NCBI RefSeq assembly: GCF_029360765.1
Contig: NZ_JARKNA010000011.1
Coordinates: forward strand, 99,650 to 163,649
Reading direction: 5' to 3'
DNA from: Terrimonas pollutisoli
GTDB taxonomy: Bacteria > Bacteroidota > Bacteroidia > Chitinophagales > Chitinophagaceae
Length of the DNA: 64,000 bases
The stretch's first letter is position 1. Every line of letters begins with the position of its first letter. This document shows positions 17,267 through 26,283 of this stretch, piece by piece. The translations under genes were made by a program, and so were the position numbers. The notes beneath the pieces are model-generated. The model did not search any database. It was not told where the DNA came from and saw only the letters and a list, made by a program, of their open reading frames with translations.

Positions 17267-18265
17267 TCAAGCGATCATTTTACAAATCATTTCCTTCATC
17301 AGGGAGCCGTCTTCAGCACCGGCATTATTTATACCGATACTTTTGAGATTGTACTGATGCAACAATAATAATATTCTTTCGACGCCCTGGTAATCGTAAA
17401 CCCTGGAAGCCTGTATATAGTCTTTGGCAAAAAATGGATTGACGCCGATAGCCGCTGCAATGGCTTTTTCATCACCACCGCCAGCACCGAACACCATAAA
17501 TACTTTACTGAAAAAACTATACAACGATGGAAGAACTAATTGTATAGGGGCAGCTTTGGGATTTGATTCAAAATATTGAATGATGCGGATACTTTTTGCC
17601 AGATCCTTCCGGGCCAATGCCGATTGCAGTTCAAAGACGTTAAAGTCTTTACTTACGCCGACAAATTCCTCGATATCCTCTTCAGTAATTGTCTTTCTTT
17701 TTCCTAGATTGATCGAAATTTTTTCTATTTCATTTTCTATCCTGGAGAGATCGTTGCCGATATGATCCACCAGTAGCGCCAGTCCTTTTGGTGAAATCGA
17801 TAATTGTTTTGATTGTAGTAACTCCTGCGTCCATTCAGGCAGTTGACTATCGTAGATTTTTCTGGTAGTAATCAATACCGCTTTTTGCTTGAGTAACTTT
17901 GCCAATTTAGAACGGCCATCAACTTTTTTGTCTTTATAGGAAACAACAAATACCGTGGAAGAAAGCGGGTTCTCTATATATGGCTCCAGTTTTTCAATGT
18001 CACGCATATGCTGTGCTTCTTTCAAAAGCACTACCTGCCTTTCTGCAAACATGGGATAGCGGCGACAGGCGTTTACTACATCGGCCCAGGAAGTATCACG
18101 GCCATAAAAAACGGTTAGATTAAACGATGCCTCACTTTCATTTAAAATATGATGTTCAGCGTAGTCAACTACTTTGTCAATAAAATATTCTTCATCGCCT
18201 TCCAGCCAATAAACCGGCTTATAGACGCTTTTCTTCCATTCTGTTATTATCTTGTCAATTGCCAT
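17267..18265 (-). CDS. holA: DNA polymerase III delta subunit
   Basis: HolA is the delta subunit of the clamp-loader complex that opens the sliding clamp. The 332-residue protein shows the family pattern: PVYWLEGDEEYFIDKVVDYA near the N-terminus, CRRYPMFAERQVVLLKEAQ, a Walker-like middle without a functional P-loop, and a C-terminal helical collar domain (KDFNVFELQSALARKDLAKS). The start at 18265 (MAIDKIITEWKK) fits. It is divergent from the coiled-coil gene at 18461. Confidence 0.88.
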   Translation of the reverse strand: MAIDKIITEWKKSVYKPVYWLEGDEEYFIDKVVDYAEHHILNESEASFNLTVFYGRDTSWADVVNACRRYPMFAERQVVLLKEAQHMRDIEKLEPYIENPLSSTVFVVSYKDKKVDGRSKLAKLLKQKAVLITTRKIYDSQLPEWTQELLQSKQLSISPKGLALLVDHIGNDLSRIENEIEKISINLGKRKTITEEDIEEFVGVSKDFNVFELQSALARKDLAKSIRIIQYFESNPKAAPIQLVLPSLYSFFSKVFMVFGAGGGDEKAIAAAIGVNPFFAKDYIQASRVYDYQGVERILLLLHQYNLKSIGINNAGAEDGSLMKEMICKMIA

Positions 18266-18460
18266 AAAACGCTAAGTTACAGGGTTTCTGAACCCGGTTT
18301 AAGTTGAAAATAAACTTTTTCCGCATTACGATTTTTTCTGGCACGGTTTTCGGAATTGAGGACAACGAAAGAATCTACGGAACCGTAAACTACCTTGAAA
18401 ACCCAATAATATCTGGTAAAATAAATAGTAAACCTAAAATCATTTTAAAAACCCACTTGT

Positions 18461-19438
18461 ATGACAAACACAAATTATCCATCGGCGACTCCAAATGAAC
18501 CTCGTACTCCGAACAGAGGCAATAAGAATCTTTTGATTGGTATTCTTGCTGCCGGTCTTTTGGGTACTTGGGGTTACCTGTTATACGACAAAAACAAAAC
18601 AGGTGAAACAATACAGGTTGCGCAGACCCAGTCTGAAAATTATATGACACAACGTGACTCACTGAAGTTGTTATATGATGATGCTGAAATGCGTTTAGAC
18701 TCTATCACAGGAGCTAACAACAACCTGCAAGGTGAAAAAAGCACATTGCAAAAACAGATCGATGCAAATAAAGCTGAGATCAGACGTATCTTAAATGATA
18801 AAAATGCTACTGCAGCTGATCTGAAAAGGGCGAAAGCAATGATCGCAGACCTTAACAACCAGATCGCAAGTCTTGAAGCAGAAGTATCAAGATTGACTGG
18901 CGAAAACCAGGAATTGACAGCTAACAACACTCAGCTTACTACTGAAAAGCAAGTGTTGGAGCAGAATCTTCAAACTTCAAGTGCTGAAAAAGAAGCATTG
19001 ACCCAAGTTGTGGATGTAGGTTCAACTTTCAGCGCTTCAAATATTCAGATCACTCCGGTGAATGAAAAGAAAAGCGGTAAAGAAAAAACTACTTCGACAG
19101 CAAAAAAAGTTGACAAACTGGTTGTTTCTTTCGATATCGAAAACCGTATTGCAAGATCAGGTCCTGCTGACATGTACATCATGGTTACAGCTCCTGATGG
19201 CAAAGTGGTAACCAACACTGAATTGGGTTCTTCTACCCTGACTACACGTACTGATGGTGACAGACAGTTCACTACAAAAGTACCGGTAGAGTACGAACAA
19301 GGTACACGTAAAGCTGTATCATTCCCTATTCGCCAGGAAGATTTCCAAAGAGGTGATTACAAAATTGAAGTTTATCATAACGGGTTCAAAATCGGTGAAG
19401 GTGTAAGAACCCTGAAAAAAGGTGGTTTATTCGGTTAA
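18461..19438 (+). CDS. Membrane-anchored coiled-coil protein, paralog 1
   Basis: This 325-residue protein has a short polar N-terminus, one membrane helix at about 24-42 (LLIGILAAGLLGTWGYLLYD), and a long coiled coil at about 55-180 rich in E, Q, L and N. A C-terminal globular domain (about 185-325) contains KVDKLVVSFDIENRIA and ends FKIGEGVRTLKKGGLFG. I know no named family. The gene just downstream encodes a clear paralog with the same three-part plan. Codons are regular, suggesting good expression. A strong terminator follows at 19467. Confidence 0.75.
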   Translation: MTNTNYPSATPNEPRTPNRGNKNLLIGILAAGLLGTWGYLLYDKNKTGETIQVAQTQSENYMTQRDSLKLLYDDAEMRLDSITGANNNLQGEKSTLQKQIDANKAEIRRILNDKNATAADLKRAKAMIADLNNQIASLEAEVSRLTGENQELTANNTQLTTEKQVLEQNLQTSSAEKEALTQVVDVGSTFSASNIQITPVNEKKSGKEKTTSTAKKVDKLVVSFDIENRIARSGPADMYIMVTAPDGKVVTNTELGSSTLTTRTDGDRQFTTKVPVEYEQGTRKAVSFPIRQEDFQRGDYKIEVYHNGFKIGEGVRTLKKGGLFG

Positions 19439-19466
19439 AAGCGAAGTTGCACTCTTACGCAACACG

Positions 19467-19497
19467 ACCGTCCCGATCTATCGGGACGGTTTTTTTA
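19467..19497 (+). terminator. Rho-independent terminator
   Basis: ACCGTCCCGAT (19467-19477) pairs perfectly with ATCGGGACGGT (19480-19490) and is followed by seven T residues. It separates the two coiled-coil paralogs into different transcripts or at least reduces readthrough. Confidence 0.9.
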
Positions 19498-19555
19498 TGC
19501 CTCTCTGCTTGCGGGTAGCTTGTAAAAAAAGACAATATGCTTTATCTTTCGAAAG

Positions 19556-20491
19556 ATGCCCAGGGAAATAAAAGATATAAAGTCTCTCTTACTGGTACTG
19601 CTTTCAATCGGACTGGTGAGCACCTGGATCTATCATATTTACGATAAGACAATATACAGCCAGCGCCGTACCGAAGTTTATGTAAAGGATTCCGCTGCGG
19701 TGGCCGATGCGATAAAGGACTCGCTGACTAAAATATATTCAACCGCAATCAGTGACCTGGACTACCAGTTGGATTCATCACGGGTAAATGCCGATTCTCT
19801 TAAAATAAGGCTGGATGATAAGCTAAAAGAAATCAATCAGCTGAAAATGGAAATCACCGGAATTTTAAATAAGCAAGGCTTTTCCCAATCGGACCTCGGC
19901 CTCGCACGACAAAAAATTAATGAACTGCAACAGCGGGTGAATGAGCTAAGTGATCAGAACCTGAGCATGGAAGATGAAAAAAAACAAATCAGCACTGTGT
20001 TGGAACAATTAACGCTGAATGTAGACACACTACAGCGAAACATCCGCCGCCTCAGCGACGAAAACCAGTCGTTGATAGAAAAAGTAAATCTTGCTTCTAT
20101 TTTTATTGCTTCTGATATTAAAATTGCTGCTATTGAAGTAAAAGGCTCCAGTGAAGAATCCACGTCACAGGCAAAAAAAACAGACAAGTTTGTTGCGTCA
20201 TTCGTTGTCCAAAACCGCATTACCCAATTTACCAACGCCGAATTAACCACAGTGTTAGTTCAACCAGACGGGCAAGTACTGCAAAGTACCGTATGGGATA
20301 GCGGCAGTTTTAATACGAAAAATGAAGGCAAAAAAAAGTATACCCGTAAAATAAGGTTTGACTATGTCAAAGGAGAAGAAAAGCATTTATTGTTTTCTAT
20401 AGACACCGAAAAATGCCAGAAGGGTACTTACACTTTTCAGCTCTGGCATAATGGAATCCTCATCGGCCAGGCAACAAAAACACTTGGATAG
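19556..20491 (+). CDS. Membrane-anchored coiled-coil protein, paralog 2
   Basis: This 311-residue protein has a membrane helix at about 9-28 (LLLVLLSIGLVSTWIYHIYD), a coiled coil at about 40-180 and a C-terminal domain with KTDKFVASFVVQNRIT. That motif corresponds to KVDKLVVSFDIENRIA in the preceding gene. The motif GTW/STWxYxxYDK after the helix is also shared. The two copies have diverged strongly in the coil but keep the end domain, which suggests the end domain is the working part. The function is unknown. Confidence 0.72.
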   Translation: MPREIKDIKSLLLVLLSIGLVSTWIYHIYDKTIYSQRRTEVYVKDSAAVADAIKDSLTKIYSTAISDLDYQLDSSRVNADSLKIRLDDKLKEINQLKMEITGILNKQGFSQSDLGLARQKINELQQRVNELSDQNLSMEDEKKQISTVLEQLTLNVDTLQRNIRRLSDENQSLIEKVNLASIFIASDIKIAAIEVKGSSEESTSQAKKTDKFVASFVVQNRITQFTNAELTTVLVQPDGQVLQSTVWDSGSFNTKNEGKKKYTRKIRFDYVKGEEKHLLFSIDTEKCQKGTYTFQLWHNGILIGQATKTLG

Positions 20492-20543
20492 CCATTCTTT
20501 TTGGGGCGGGTTCTACTGCCCGATAAGAGTTTGCAGGATAAGA

Positions 20544-21449
20544 TTAAATTTCCCGCATCCTGTTAATGGTATTCTTCACAGGGGTTACTTTATAGCCTTC
20601 TTTCCGAAGAAGATTAATACAGCCTTGTTTTCCGGGAAGATGGCCTGCTCCTACCGCAATAAGCACCGACTTATCAGGTAAAATATCTTTCAATTTATTT
20701 ACCCAGTTTTGATTGCGGTTGTAAAGCAGGATATCTGTGTAGTTTGAAATGCTGGGATCACTTTTCATCAACATTTCTTCCAGCTTTTGAAGATCCTGTT
20801 GCTTGTAGGCATTCATCATGTCGGATAGTTCTTTATCCTCACCGTCACCTTTTTTTGCATTATCAATATAGCTTACCAATTGTTCAGCTTGTAACTTATA
20901 AGGAATGCTATCGAGCACACTCGCCTGGTAGCCCATGCTCTCCAAACCCCTAATGGATTTGCCATATTCCTTTGCTTCTTCCATGATCACTTGTTCCATC
21001 ATGGCTGTAGCTTCACAGGCGAGGCCGCCTTGTTGCAAAGTAGAAGCAGCCAGCATCGGCTTATAAGTTTCCAGCATATTGAAAGGAAGCATGGACCCCT
21101 TCTCTTCAAAATAATTTTTTACTTTTTCATAGTCGGCTTCACTCAACAGATCCTGTAAAGTAGTATCACCCCGCATCTTCATTTTAGACAACATGCCGAG
21201 CATTTCAAACATATTGTCCAGGTCTACTTCAAAATAAACCTCTTTTACATTCCTGATCACCCGCTTCAGGCTATCGCTAAGAATAGCATCATCTTTACAC
21301 AGCATGTGAATAGTGCCAAAAATATAGGATGGCTTAACAAGGCCATTACCGCTTATTTTCCAGAGAAGCGTATTATCTGTATTGCTTTTTTGAGCAACGC
21401 AAAAAATTGATATGAGGCTACCGAACAACACCGCACAAACTCGTTTCAT
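20544..21449 (-). CDS. TraB/GumN family protein
   Basis: This 301-residue secreted protein (signal peptide MKRVCAVLFGSLISIFCVA) has the TraB/GumN marks. YIFGTIHML (GTIH motif) lies near the N-terminus, followed by VYFEVDLDN, and LIAVGAGHLPGKQGCINLL (GxxH motif) lies near the C-terminus. The family is thought to be a metal-dependent protease-like fold; the substrate is unknown. The start is ATG 21449. A heptanucleotide repeat lies just upstream at 21478. Confidence 0.88.
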   Translation of the reverse strand: MKRVCAVLFGSLISIFCVAQKSNTDNTLLWKISGNGLVKPSYIFGTIHMLCKDDAILSDSLKRVIRNVKEVYFEVDLDNMFEMLGMLSKMKMRGDTTLQDLLSEADYEKVKNYFEEKGSMLPFNMLETYKPMLAASTLQQGGLACEATAMMEQVIMEEAKEYGKSIRGLESMGYQASVLDSIPYKLQAEQLVSYIDNAKKGDGEDKELSDMMNAYKQQDLQKLEEMLMKSDPSISNYTDILLYNRNQNWVNKLKDILPDKSVLIAVGAGHLPGKQGCINLLRKEGYKVTPVKNTINRMREI

Positions 21450-21477
21450 CAATAGTTTATTTTTAAAGCAATTTACA

Positions 21478-21505
21478 GCCTAAAGCTGAGAGCTGAAAAG
21501 ATTGG
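21478..21505. repeat. Heptanucleotide repeat upstream of the TraB/GumN gene
   Basis: The 7-mers AGCCTAA, AGCTGAG, AGCTGAA and AAGATTG lie in series in the 70-bp gap between the two minus-strand genes. Confidence 0.55.
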
Positions 21506-21522
21506 AGGGCTAACCTTGCATT

Positions 21523-23472
21523 TTATTGTACAACGGCTTCCTCACCGTATAACTGGTCTTTAAACTTTAACGAAGGGGAAGAAATAAAAGGGCCTATCGC
21601 CAGGTCTTCCCATTTTTCATCAACTGCTTTTATGGTATCGTTATCTGCCACAATAATATTCGGCCAATCGCGGTGAAAGCCGTCCAGTTCTTTAGTTTTC
21701 CTTGTGCCATCTAAGCCCATGCAGGCGAAGTATTGGCTTCCGGTTGCCGGTTGCCGGTTGCTGGTTGGTCTCCGGTACAAATAACTGTCCCGCTTAGGAT
21801 CAAGGTTGTTGCAAAAACGCCACAAAGCAGTTGGCAAGTCATTAGCATCAACCGTATGCTCGACATATAAGATAATTTTTACCCCTTCTATTTCCGCCAA
21901 CTCGCAAATCTGTTCATGCAATTCTTTTATATGACCTGGTTTGCTTTTTTCAACAGAAATAATAAGACAAGCAATTTCTTTTTTTAACAGAGAAAGGTTT
22001 ACCTTTTTTATTTCAGTAAACTTTTCGGTAAGTAGTTCTTCCGTCAGTTGCCCCATTTCGACCAGCTCAGTGTCAACTGTCAACTGCACACTGTCATCAA
22101 TCTCCTCATCAAACTTACTCGTCCCATCAACGCACATCTTGCCACCAAAACCCAGTTTGCTACAGCTGTGATCCAATACATCCATTGGGCCCTGTGAAAA
22201 ATAAATGTCTGTAGCCGGGTTTAAATTTTTAAATACGTTTTTGGCCAGTTCAGGATAGTTTGTAATGGATGTCTTTTCATCTGCGATCACCAATATCTTA
22301 TTGAACATCATTTGCCCGGCGCCCCACATGGCATTCATTACTTTTTGTCCCTGGCCGGCGTAATCTTTCTTTATTTTGGTAATAACAAGGTTGTGAAATA
22401 CTCCTTCTACCGGCATTTCCATATCGATGATTTCCGGTACCATGGTCATTTTGATGGGTGCCAGGAAAATCCGTTCAGTTGCTTTTCCTAGCCATGCATC
22501 CTCCTGCGGAGGTATGCCCACGATAGTTGCGGGATAGACCGCATTTTTTTTATGCGTAATAGCTGTGATGTGAAAACGGGGATACCAATCCGGCAAGGAA
22601 TAGTAGCCCGTATGATCACCAAAGGGACCTTCCCATATCATCTCATCATTGGGATCAACATAACCTTCTATGATAAAGTCTGCATCAGCGGGCACTTCTA
22701 CTTCTGGCTGGGAAATACATTTGACCATTTCCACTTTTTTCTTACGAAGAAAACCTGCCAGCATGTATTCATCCACATTTTCCGGCAACGGAGCAGTAGC
22801 CGAGTAAGCGTATACCGGGTCACCGCCTAACGCAACCGCTATGGGCATGCGTTTGTTCAACTTTTTATATTCATTGAAATGTTTGGCAGATACTTTATGC
22901 TTGTGCCAGTGCATACCGGTCAAAGTGGGACCAAAAACCTGCATCCGGTACATGCCGACATTTCTTGATTGGGTATTCGGATCCTTTGTATGAATGATGG
23001 GCAACGTAACAAACGGGCCTCCATCTTTTGGCCAACAGGTAATAACAGGCAGTTTAGTGATATCGGGCTGGCTCATTTCAACCTCCTGGCATTCGCCCCG
23101 CCCCTTTTTTACTTTTGGCATCCATGAAGCAAACTGGCCAAGCTTCGGCAACAACTTTAATTTATCCAGGATACTTTCTTTCGGCGACGCAAGCAGCTTA
23201 AACAATTCTTCAATTTCCCGGGCAGTATCATCCAAATGCGCCACACCTAACGCCATGCACATTCTTTTTTCACTGCCATAGGCGTTCATCAGTACCGGGA
23301 AATCATAGCCGGTATTTTCAAAAAGTATTGCTTTTCCACCGCCCGGTTCTTTACTCATCCTGTCGCTGATCTCTGCCATCTCCAGCTTTGGATTGACGTA
23401 AGTTTTGATGCGAACAAGTTCCCCTGCTTTTTCCAGTGCTTCAATAAATTGCTGCTGATTTTTATAGGCCAT
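21523..23472 (-). CDS. UbiD-family decarboxylase (probably menaquinone pathway)
   Basis: This 649-residue protein has the UbiD fold: N-terminal KAILFENTGYDFPVLMNAYGS, the central segment GPFGDHTGYYS, and the prenyl-FMN-binding E/R/E-type region (IWEGPFGDHTG, AIVGIPPQEDAWLGKATER). UbiD enzymes use prenylated FMN to decarboxylate aromatic acids in quinone synthesis. Bacteroidota members of this length are usually assigned to menaquinone synthesis, but the exact substrate is inferred. Near the C-terminus the segment RRPTSNRQPATGS is encoded by a heptanucleotide array (21735-21776), sitting in frame just before the conserved CMGLDGTRKT. This looks like an insertion accepted by the protein. Confidence 0.85.
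   Translation of the reverse strand: MAYKNQQQFIEALEKAGELVRIKTYVNPKLEMAEISDRMSKEPGGGKAILFENTGYDFPVLMNAYGSEKRMCMALGVAHLDDTAREIEELFKLLASPKESILDKLKLLPKLGQFASWMPKVKKGRGECQEVEMSQPDITKLPVITCWPKDGGPFVTLPIIHTKDPNTQSRNVGMYRMQVFGPTLTGMHWHKHKVSAKHFNEYKKLNKRMPIAVALGGDPVYAYSATAPLPENVDEYMLAGFLRKKKVEMVKCISQPEVEVPADADFIIEGYVDPNDEMIWEGPFGDHTGYYSLPDWYPRFHITAITHKKNAVYPATIVGIPPQEDAWLGKATERIFLAPIKMTMVPEIIDMEMPVEGVFHNLVITKIKKDYAGQGQKVMNAMWGAGQMMFNKILVIADEKTSITNYPELAKNVFKNLNPATDIYFSQGPMDVLDHSCSKLGFGGKMCVDGTSKFDEEIDDSVQLTVDTELVEMGQLTEELLTEKFTEIKKVNLSLLKKEIACLIISVEKSKPGHIKELHEQICELAEIEGVKIILYVEHTVDANDLPTALWRFCNNLDPKRDSYLYRRPTSNRQPATGSQYFACMGLDGTRKTKELDGFHRDWPNIIVADNDTIKAVDEKWEDLAIGPFISSPSLKFKDQLYGEEAVVQ
21735..21776. 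repeat. Heptanucleotide repeat inside the UbiD-family gene
   Basis: The 7-mers GGCTTCC, GGTTGCC, GGTTGCC, GGTTGCT, GGTTGGT and CTCCGGT run from 21735. Two units are identical and the others differ by one or two bases. The array keeps the frame and encodes a basic/polar loop with TSNRQPATG. Confidence 0.85.
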
Positions 23473-23543
23473 GTCTTCAATAAATTACGCAAAGGTACAA
23501 CACAGCCTGTGTGAGAATGTTGGAATAGTAAGAAGAAAAGATT

Positions 23544-24425
23544 TTAGTAAACATTCACGGGGCAACTGGTGCTATTCCTCGGCGCTCTTCGGCCACCGCC
23601 GCCACCAAAAATTCCACCACTTGATGAATTGCCACCACCTAACCGATATGTGAGATGGAGTCCCGTGAAATAATAAGTGTCTTTACGTTTTGGACTTCCA
23701 CGTTGTGCGCCTTTTGCCGGATAACCAGCAATGCCTACGTCATCTCCACGGTAGGACATGTCAACGGATAATTGCCCTCTGCCGGCTAACAGATCATTAG
23801 GATCGGCATATACTGTACTTACATCATCAAAATAATCAGTGAAAATTTTTCTCAATCCTAATTCAAGACCAAGATGAAGATTGTCTGTAACCGCGAACTT
23901 AACACCTCCGCCATAAGGGATCGCAAACTGGGTGAGACTATATGGACTGTTTTCGGCATAGCCGGGCAATCCCTGCCCTTCAGTGCTTAATGGCTTCAGG
24001 TAAATTTTTTGCGTGGTGCCATTATACGCATATGGATTAAAGCGATAAACAGCAAGACCGACAAAAGCATACGGCGAAAAGCGATGATCATTTAAACTCA
24101 ACAGATAATATTCGCCTAATAAACTAAATTCGGAAACTGCAGTTTCGAAACTAAGATTGCGGGCCCGAAGACTTGAATCGCTGTTGAAACGATCCGCTCC
24201 GCCGACTACAGCATAAGTGAAACCACCCCGAAGCATAATATTATTGGTTAGTTCATAATTGGCAGTTATCCCTATAGCGCCGTTGGTAACTTTTTTCGGG
24301 AATATTTTACTGGTAAGATCCCCATTGTAAGCAGCGAGTCCACCAAAAACGCCGATATGAAGACGTTGTGCGAAAAGAAGCTGTGAAAAGGCTAAAAAAA
24401 GGATCAATATCCAGGCTTTCTTCAT
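23544..24425 (-). CDS. DUF6089-like outer-membrane beta-barrel protein
   Basis: This 293-residue protein starts with signal peptide MKKAWILILFLAFSQLLFAQ and then LHIGVFGGLAAYNGDL, the opening of DUF6089-type small barrels. Alternating short strands such as FSPYAFVGLAVYRFNPYA and the GGGVKFAVTDNLHLGLELGLRK segment support an 8-10-stranded barrel. The last 25 residues are rich in glycine and lie after the final aromatic strand (YYFTGLHLTYRLGGG), an unusual extension. It is on the same strand as the UbiD-family gene but with its own 70-bp gap. Confidence 0.75.
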   Translation of the reverse strand: MKKAWILILFLAFSQLLFAQRLHIGVFGGLAAYNGDLTSKIFPKKVTNGAIGITANYELTNNIMLRGGFTYAVVGGADRFNSDSSLRARNLSFETAVSEFSLLGEYYLLSLNDHRFSPYAFVGLAVYRFNPYAYNGTTQKIYLKPLSTEGQGLPGYAENSPYSLTQFAIPYGGGVKFAVTDNLHLGLELGLRKIFTDYFDDVSTVYADPNDLLAGRGQLSVDMSYRGDDVGIAGYPAKGAQRGSPKRKDTYYFTGLHLTYRLGGGNSSSGGIFGGGGGRRAPRNSTSCPVNVY

Positions 24426-24527
24426 AATAAACGTTTAGAACTTTAACAGTGCAAATTTAAGGCCGGAGGCGGTAGGTATGAATATACAGCGGAATTATTA
24501 AACCCCACAGGTGGATAAAAAAAACTG

Positions 24528-25553
24528 TTATTTTTTAAAAAGTCCACAATAATTTATACCGAGTCCTGGCTGGGTTGAATAATTTATTTTACCCATATCA
24601 TAATCAATTCCCGTCGCCACATCTTCTTCCAGTAGCAACGGCCCATCCATATCGACATAATCAATAAACGGCAGTAAATGGGCTATAGCCGCCGAACCGA
24701 CAGTTGATTCATTCATGCAACCAATCATCACTTTCAATTCAAGCTGCCTGGCTTTTTTGATCATTCGCAAAGCAGGTGTAATACCGCTGCATTTTGTTAA
24801 TTTGATATTGATGCCATGAAAATGATCTTTGCATTTTTCGACATCCTGTTCAAACACACAAGCCTCGTCAGCAAAAAGCGGAAGCGGAGATTCTTTATAT
24901 AATATCTTCATTCCGCCCCAATCATCTTTGGCAAGTGGCTGCTCTACAAATTCAACTCCTAGCTCTTTTAATGCCGGAATTAGTTTTAAAGCAGTTTCGA
25001 GGTCCCACCCTGCATTGGCATCCACCCGCAGAATAGCGTCCGTGTTTTCCCGCAAAGCCTTGACGATACCGATGTCATCCACTGTCCCGACCTTTACCTT
25101 ATAGATCGGCCATCGCTTCTCCTTTAACTTATAAACCATCTTTTCTATACTATCGATACCAATAGTGTAGTCTGTCAATACGTTTTTTGAAATATCACCT
25201 TTCCACAGTTCATATAATCTTTTGTTTTGCAGTTTTCCAAACATGTCCCATGCAGCTATATCCAGGGCACAAACCAAAAAAGGATTTTGTGGCAACAGGT
25301 GATGCAGGTAATGCCAATAGCGGTCAGGTTCGGTAAAAGCAAATTTTTCTATGGCCTGCTTTTTCTTTTCCAGGTCTCCTATCATCTTGTCCACTGTAAT
25401 ATTATAATAGGTAATAGCCGGGGCTTCGCCATAACCTTTAACTCCAAAATGCTCAAGTTCTACAATCAATGTAGGCTGATGTGTTTTAGTACCCTTCGAA
25501 ATAGTAAACGGGTGGCGAAATTTTAAATTATATGGATAATAAGCCAATTTCAT
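24528..25553 (-). CDS. Dipeptide epimerase (enolase superfamily)
   Basis: This 341-residue enzyme has the muconate-lactonising subgroup layout. The KxK acid/base pair lies in YKVKVG (near residues 152-154), the metal ligands in VDANAGW (near 176), EQPL (near 200) and ADEA (near 228), and the second catalytic lysine in IKLTKCSG (near 250). This fits L-Ala-D/L-Glu epimerases, which recycle murein peptides; other dipeptide specificities are possible. It stands alone, divergent from idi. Confidence 0.85.
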   Translation of the reverse strand: MKLAYYPYNLKFRHPFTISKGTKTHQPTLIVELEHFGVKGYGEAPAITYYNITVDKMIGDLEKKKQAIEKFAFTEPDRYWHYLHHLLPQNPFLVCALDIAAWDMFGKLQNKRLYELWKGDISKNVLTDYTIGIDSIEKMVYKLKEKRWPIYKVKVGTVDDIGIVKALRENTDAILRVDANAGWDLETALKLIPALKELGVEFVEQPLAKDDWGGMKILYKESPLPLFADEACVFEQDVEKCKDHFHGINIKLTKCSGITPALRMIKKARQLELKVMIGCMNESTVGSAAIAHLLPFIDYVDMDGPLLLEEDVATGIDYDMGKINYSTQPGLGINYCGLFKK

Positions 25554-25596
25554 AATGGCGACGAAGTTATTTAAAATAGTAAAGAACTATCCTGCT

Positions 25597-25604
25597 TATA
25601 TTTG
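25597..25604 (+). promoter_or_regulatory. Bacteroidota -7 box (TATATTTG) for idi
   Basis: TATATTTG fits TAnnTTTG and lies 36 bases upstream of the idi ATG. No clear -33 TTTG is seen. Confidence 0.4.
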
Positions 25605-25640
25605 GCAAACAGTGTCTTACCTGTTTAAAGATCAAATGAA

Positions 25641-26171
25641 ATGGATAAAGAGTTATTAATACTTGTAGATGAAAAAGATAATCAAATTGGAACATTGGAT
25701 AAACTAACAGTACATCAGACAGGAAGGCTGCATCGTGCTTTTTCTGTTTTCATATTCAATTCAAAAAACGAATTACTGCTGCAACAAAGAGCAGACGACA
25801 AGTATCATTCACCGGGCTTGTGGAGCAATACATGCTGTAGTCATCCCACAAACGGGGAGCCAACTGGCAATGCGGTTTCACGTCGTCTGAAAGAAGAACT
25901 AAACATAGAGTGTCATTCCTCGTTTGCGTTTAGCTTTATCTATAAAACACAATTCACCAATGGCCTGACAGAACATGAATACGATCATGTATATTTTGGA
26001 AAATGTGATGCTGCACCTGTACCAAATCCCAGGGAAGTAAAGGACTGGAAATATATGAACTTACAAGATCTTCATCAGGATATCCTGGAAAACCCGGATA
26101 ACTATACTGAATGGCTGAAAATTTGTTTACCCAAGGTAATGCAACACTTCGTCAATCAACATTGGCTCTGA
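25641..26171 (+). CDS. idi: Isopentenyl-diphosphate delta-isomerase, type I
   Basis: This Nudix-fold enzyme interconverts IPP and DMAPP for isoprenoid synthesis. The 176-residue protein carries the active-site cysteine in NTCCSHP, the Nudix-like GNAVSRRLKEELNIE helix and the catalytic glutamate motif TEHEYDHVYFG. The length and motifs are standard for the bacterial type I enzyme. The nearby start at 25636 is in another frame. The 110 bp after the stop hold nothing convincing. Confidence 0.95.
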   Translation: MDKELLILVDEKDNQIGTLDKLTVHQTGRLHRAFSVFIFNSKNELLLQQRADDKYHSPGLWSNTCCSHPTNGEPTGNAVSRRLKEELNIECHSSFAFSFIYKTQFTNGLTEHEYDHVYFGKCDAAPVPNPREVKDWKYMNLQDLHQDILENPDNYTEWLKICLPKVMQHFVNQHWL

Positions 26172-26283
26172 AAAATGCAGATATCCTGTAATTATTTTAG
26201 CCGCGAGGTAGGTGAAACATGAGCTTGCCAGGAAACGGGCTTTGGAAGTGTATAAGAAATCGTTGGAATAAAAGAGGCTGATG

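Noticed and set aside
26212..26271. Short plus-strand reading ending HELARKRALEVYKKSLE behind idi
   Set aside because: It looks protein-like but is only about 20 residues, with an in-frame stop directly before it and no start; too short to call a gene or remnant.
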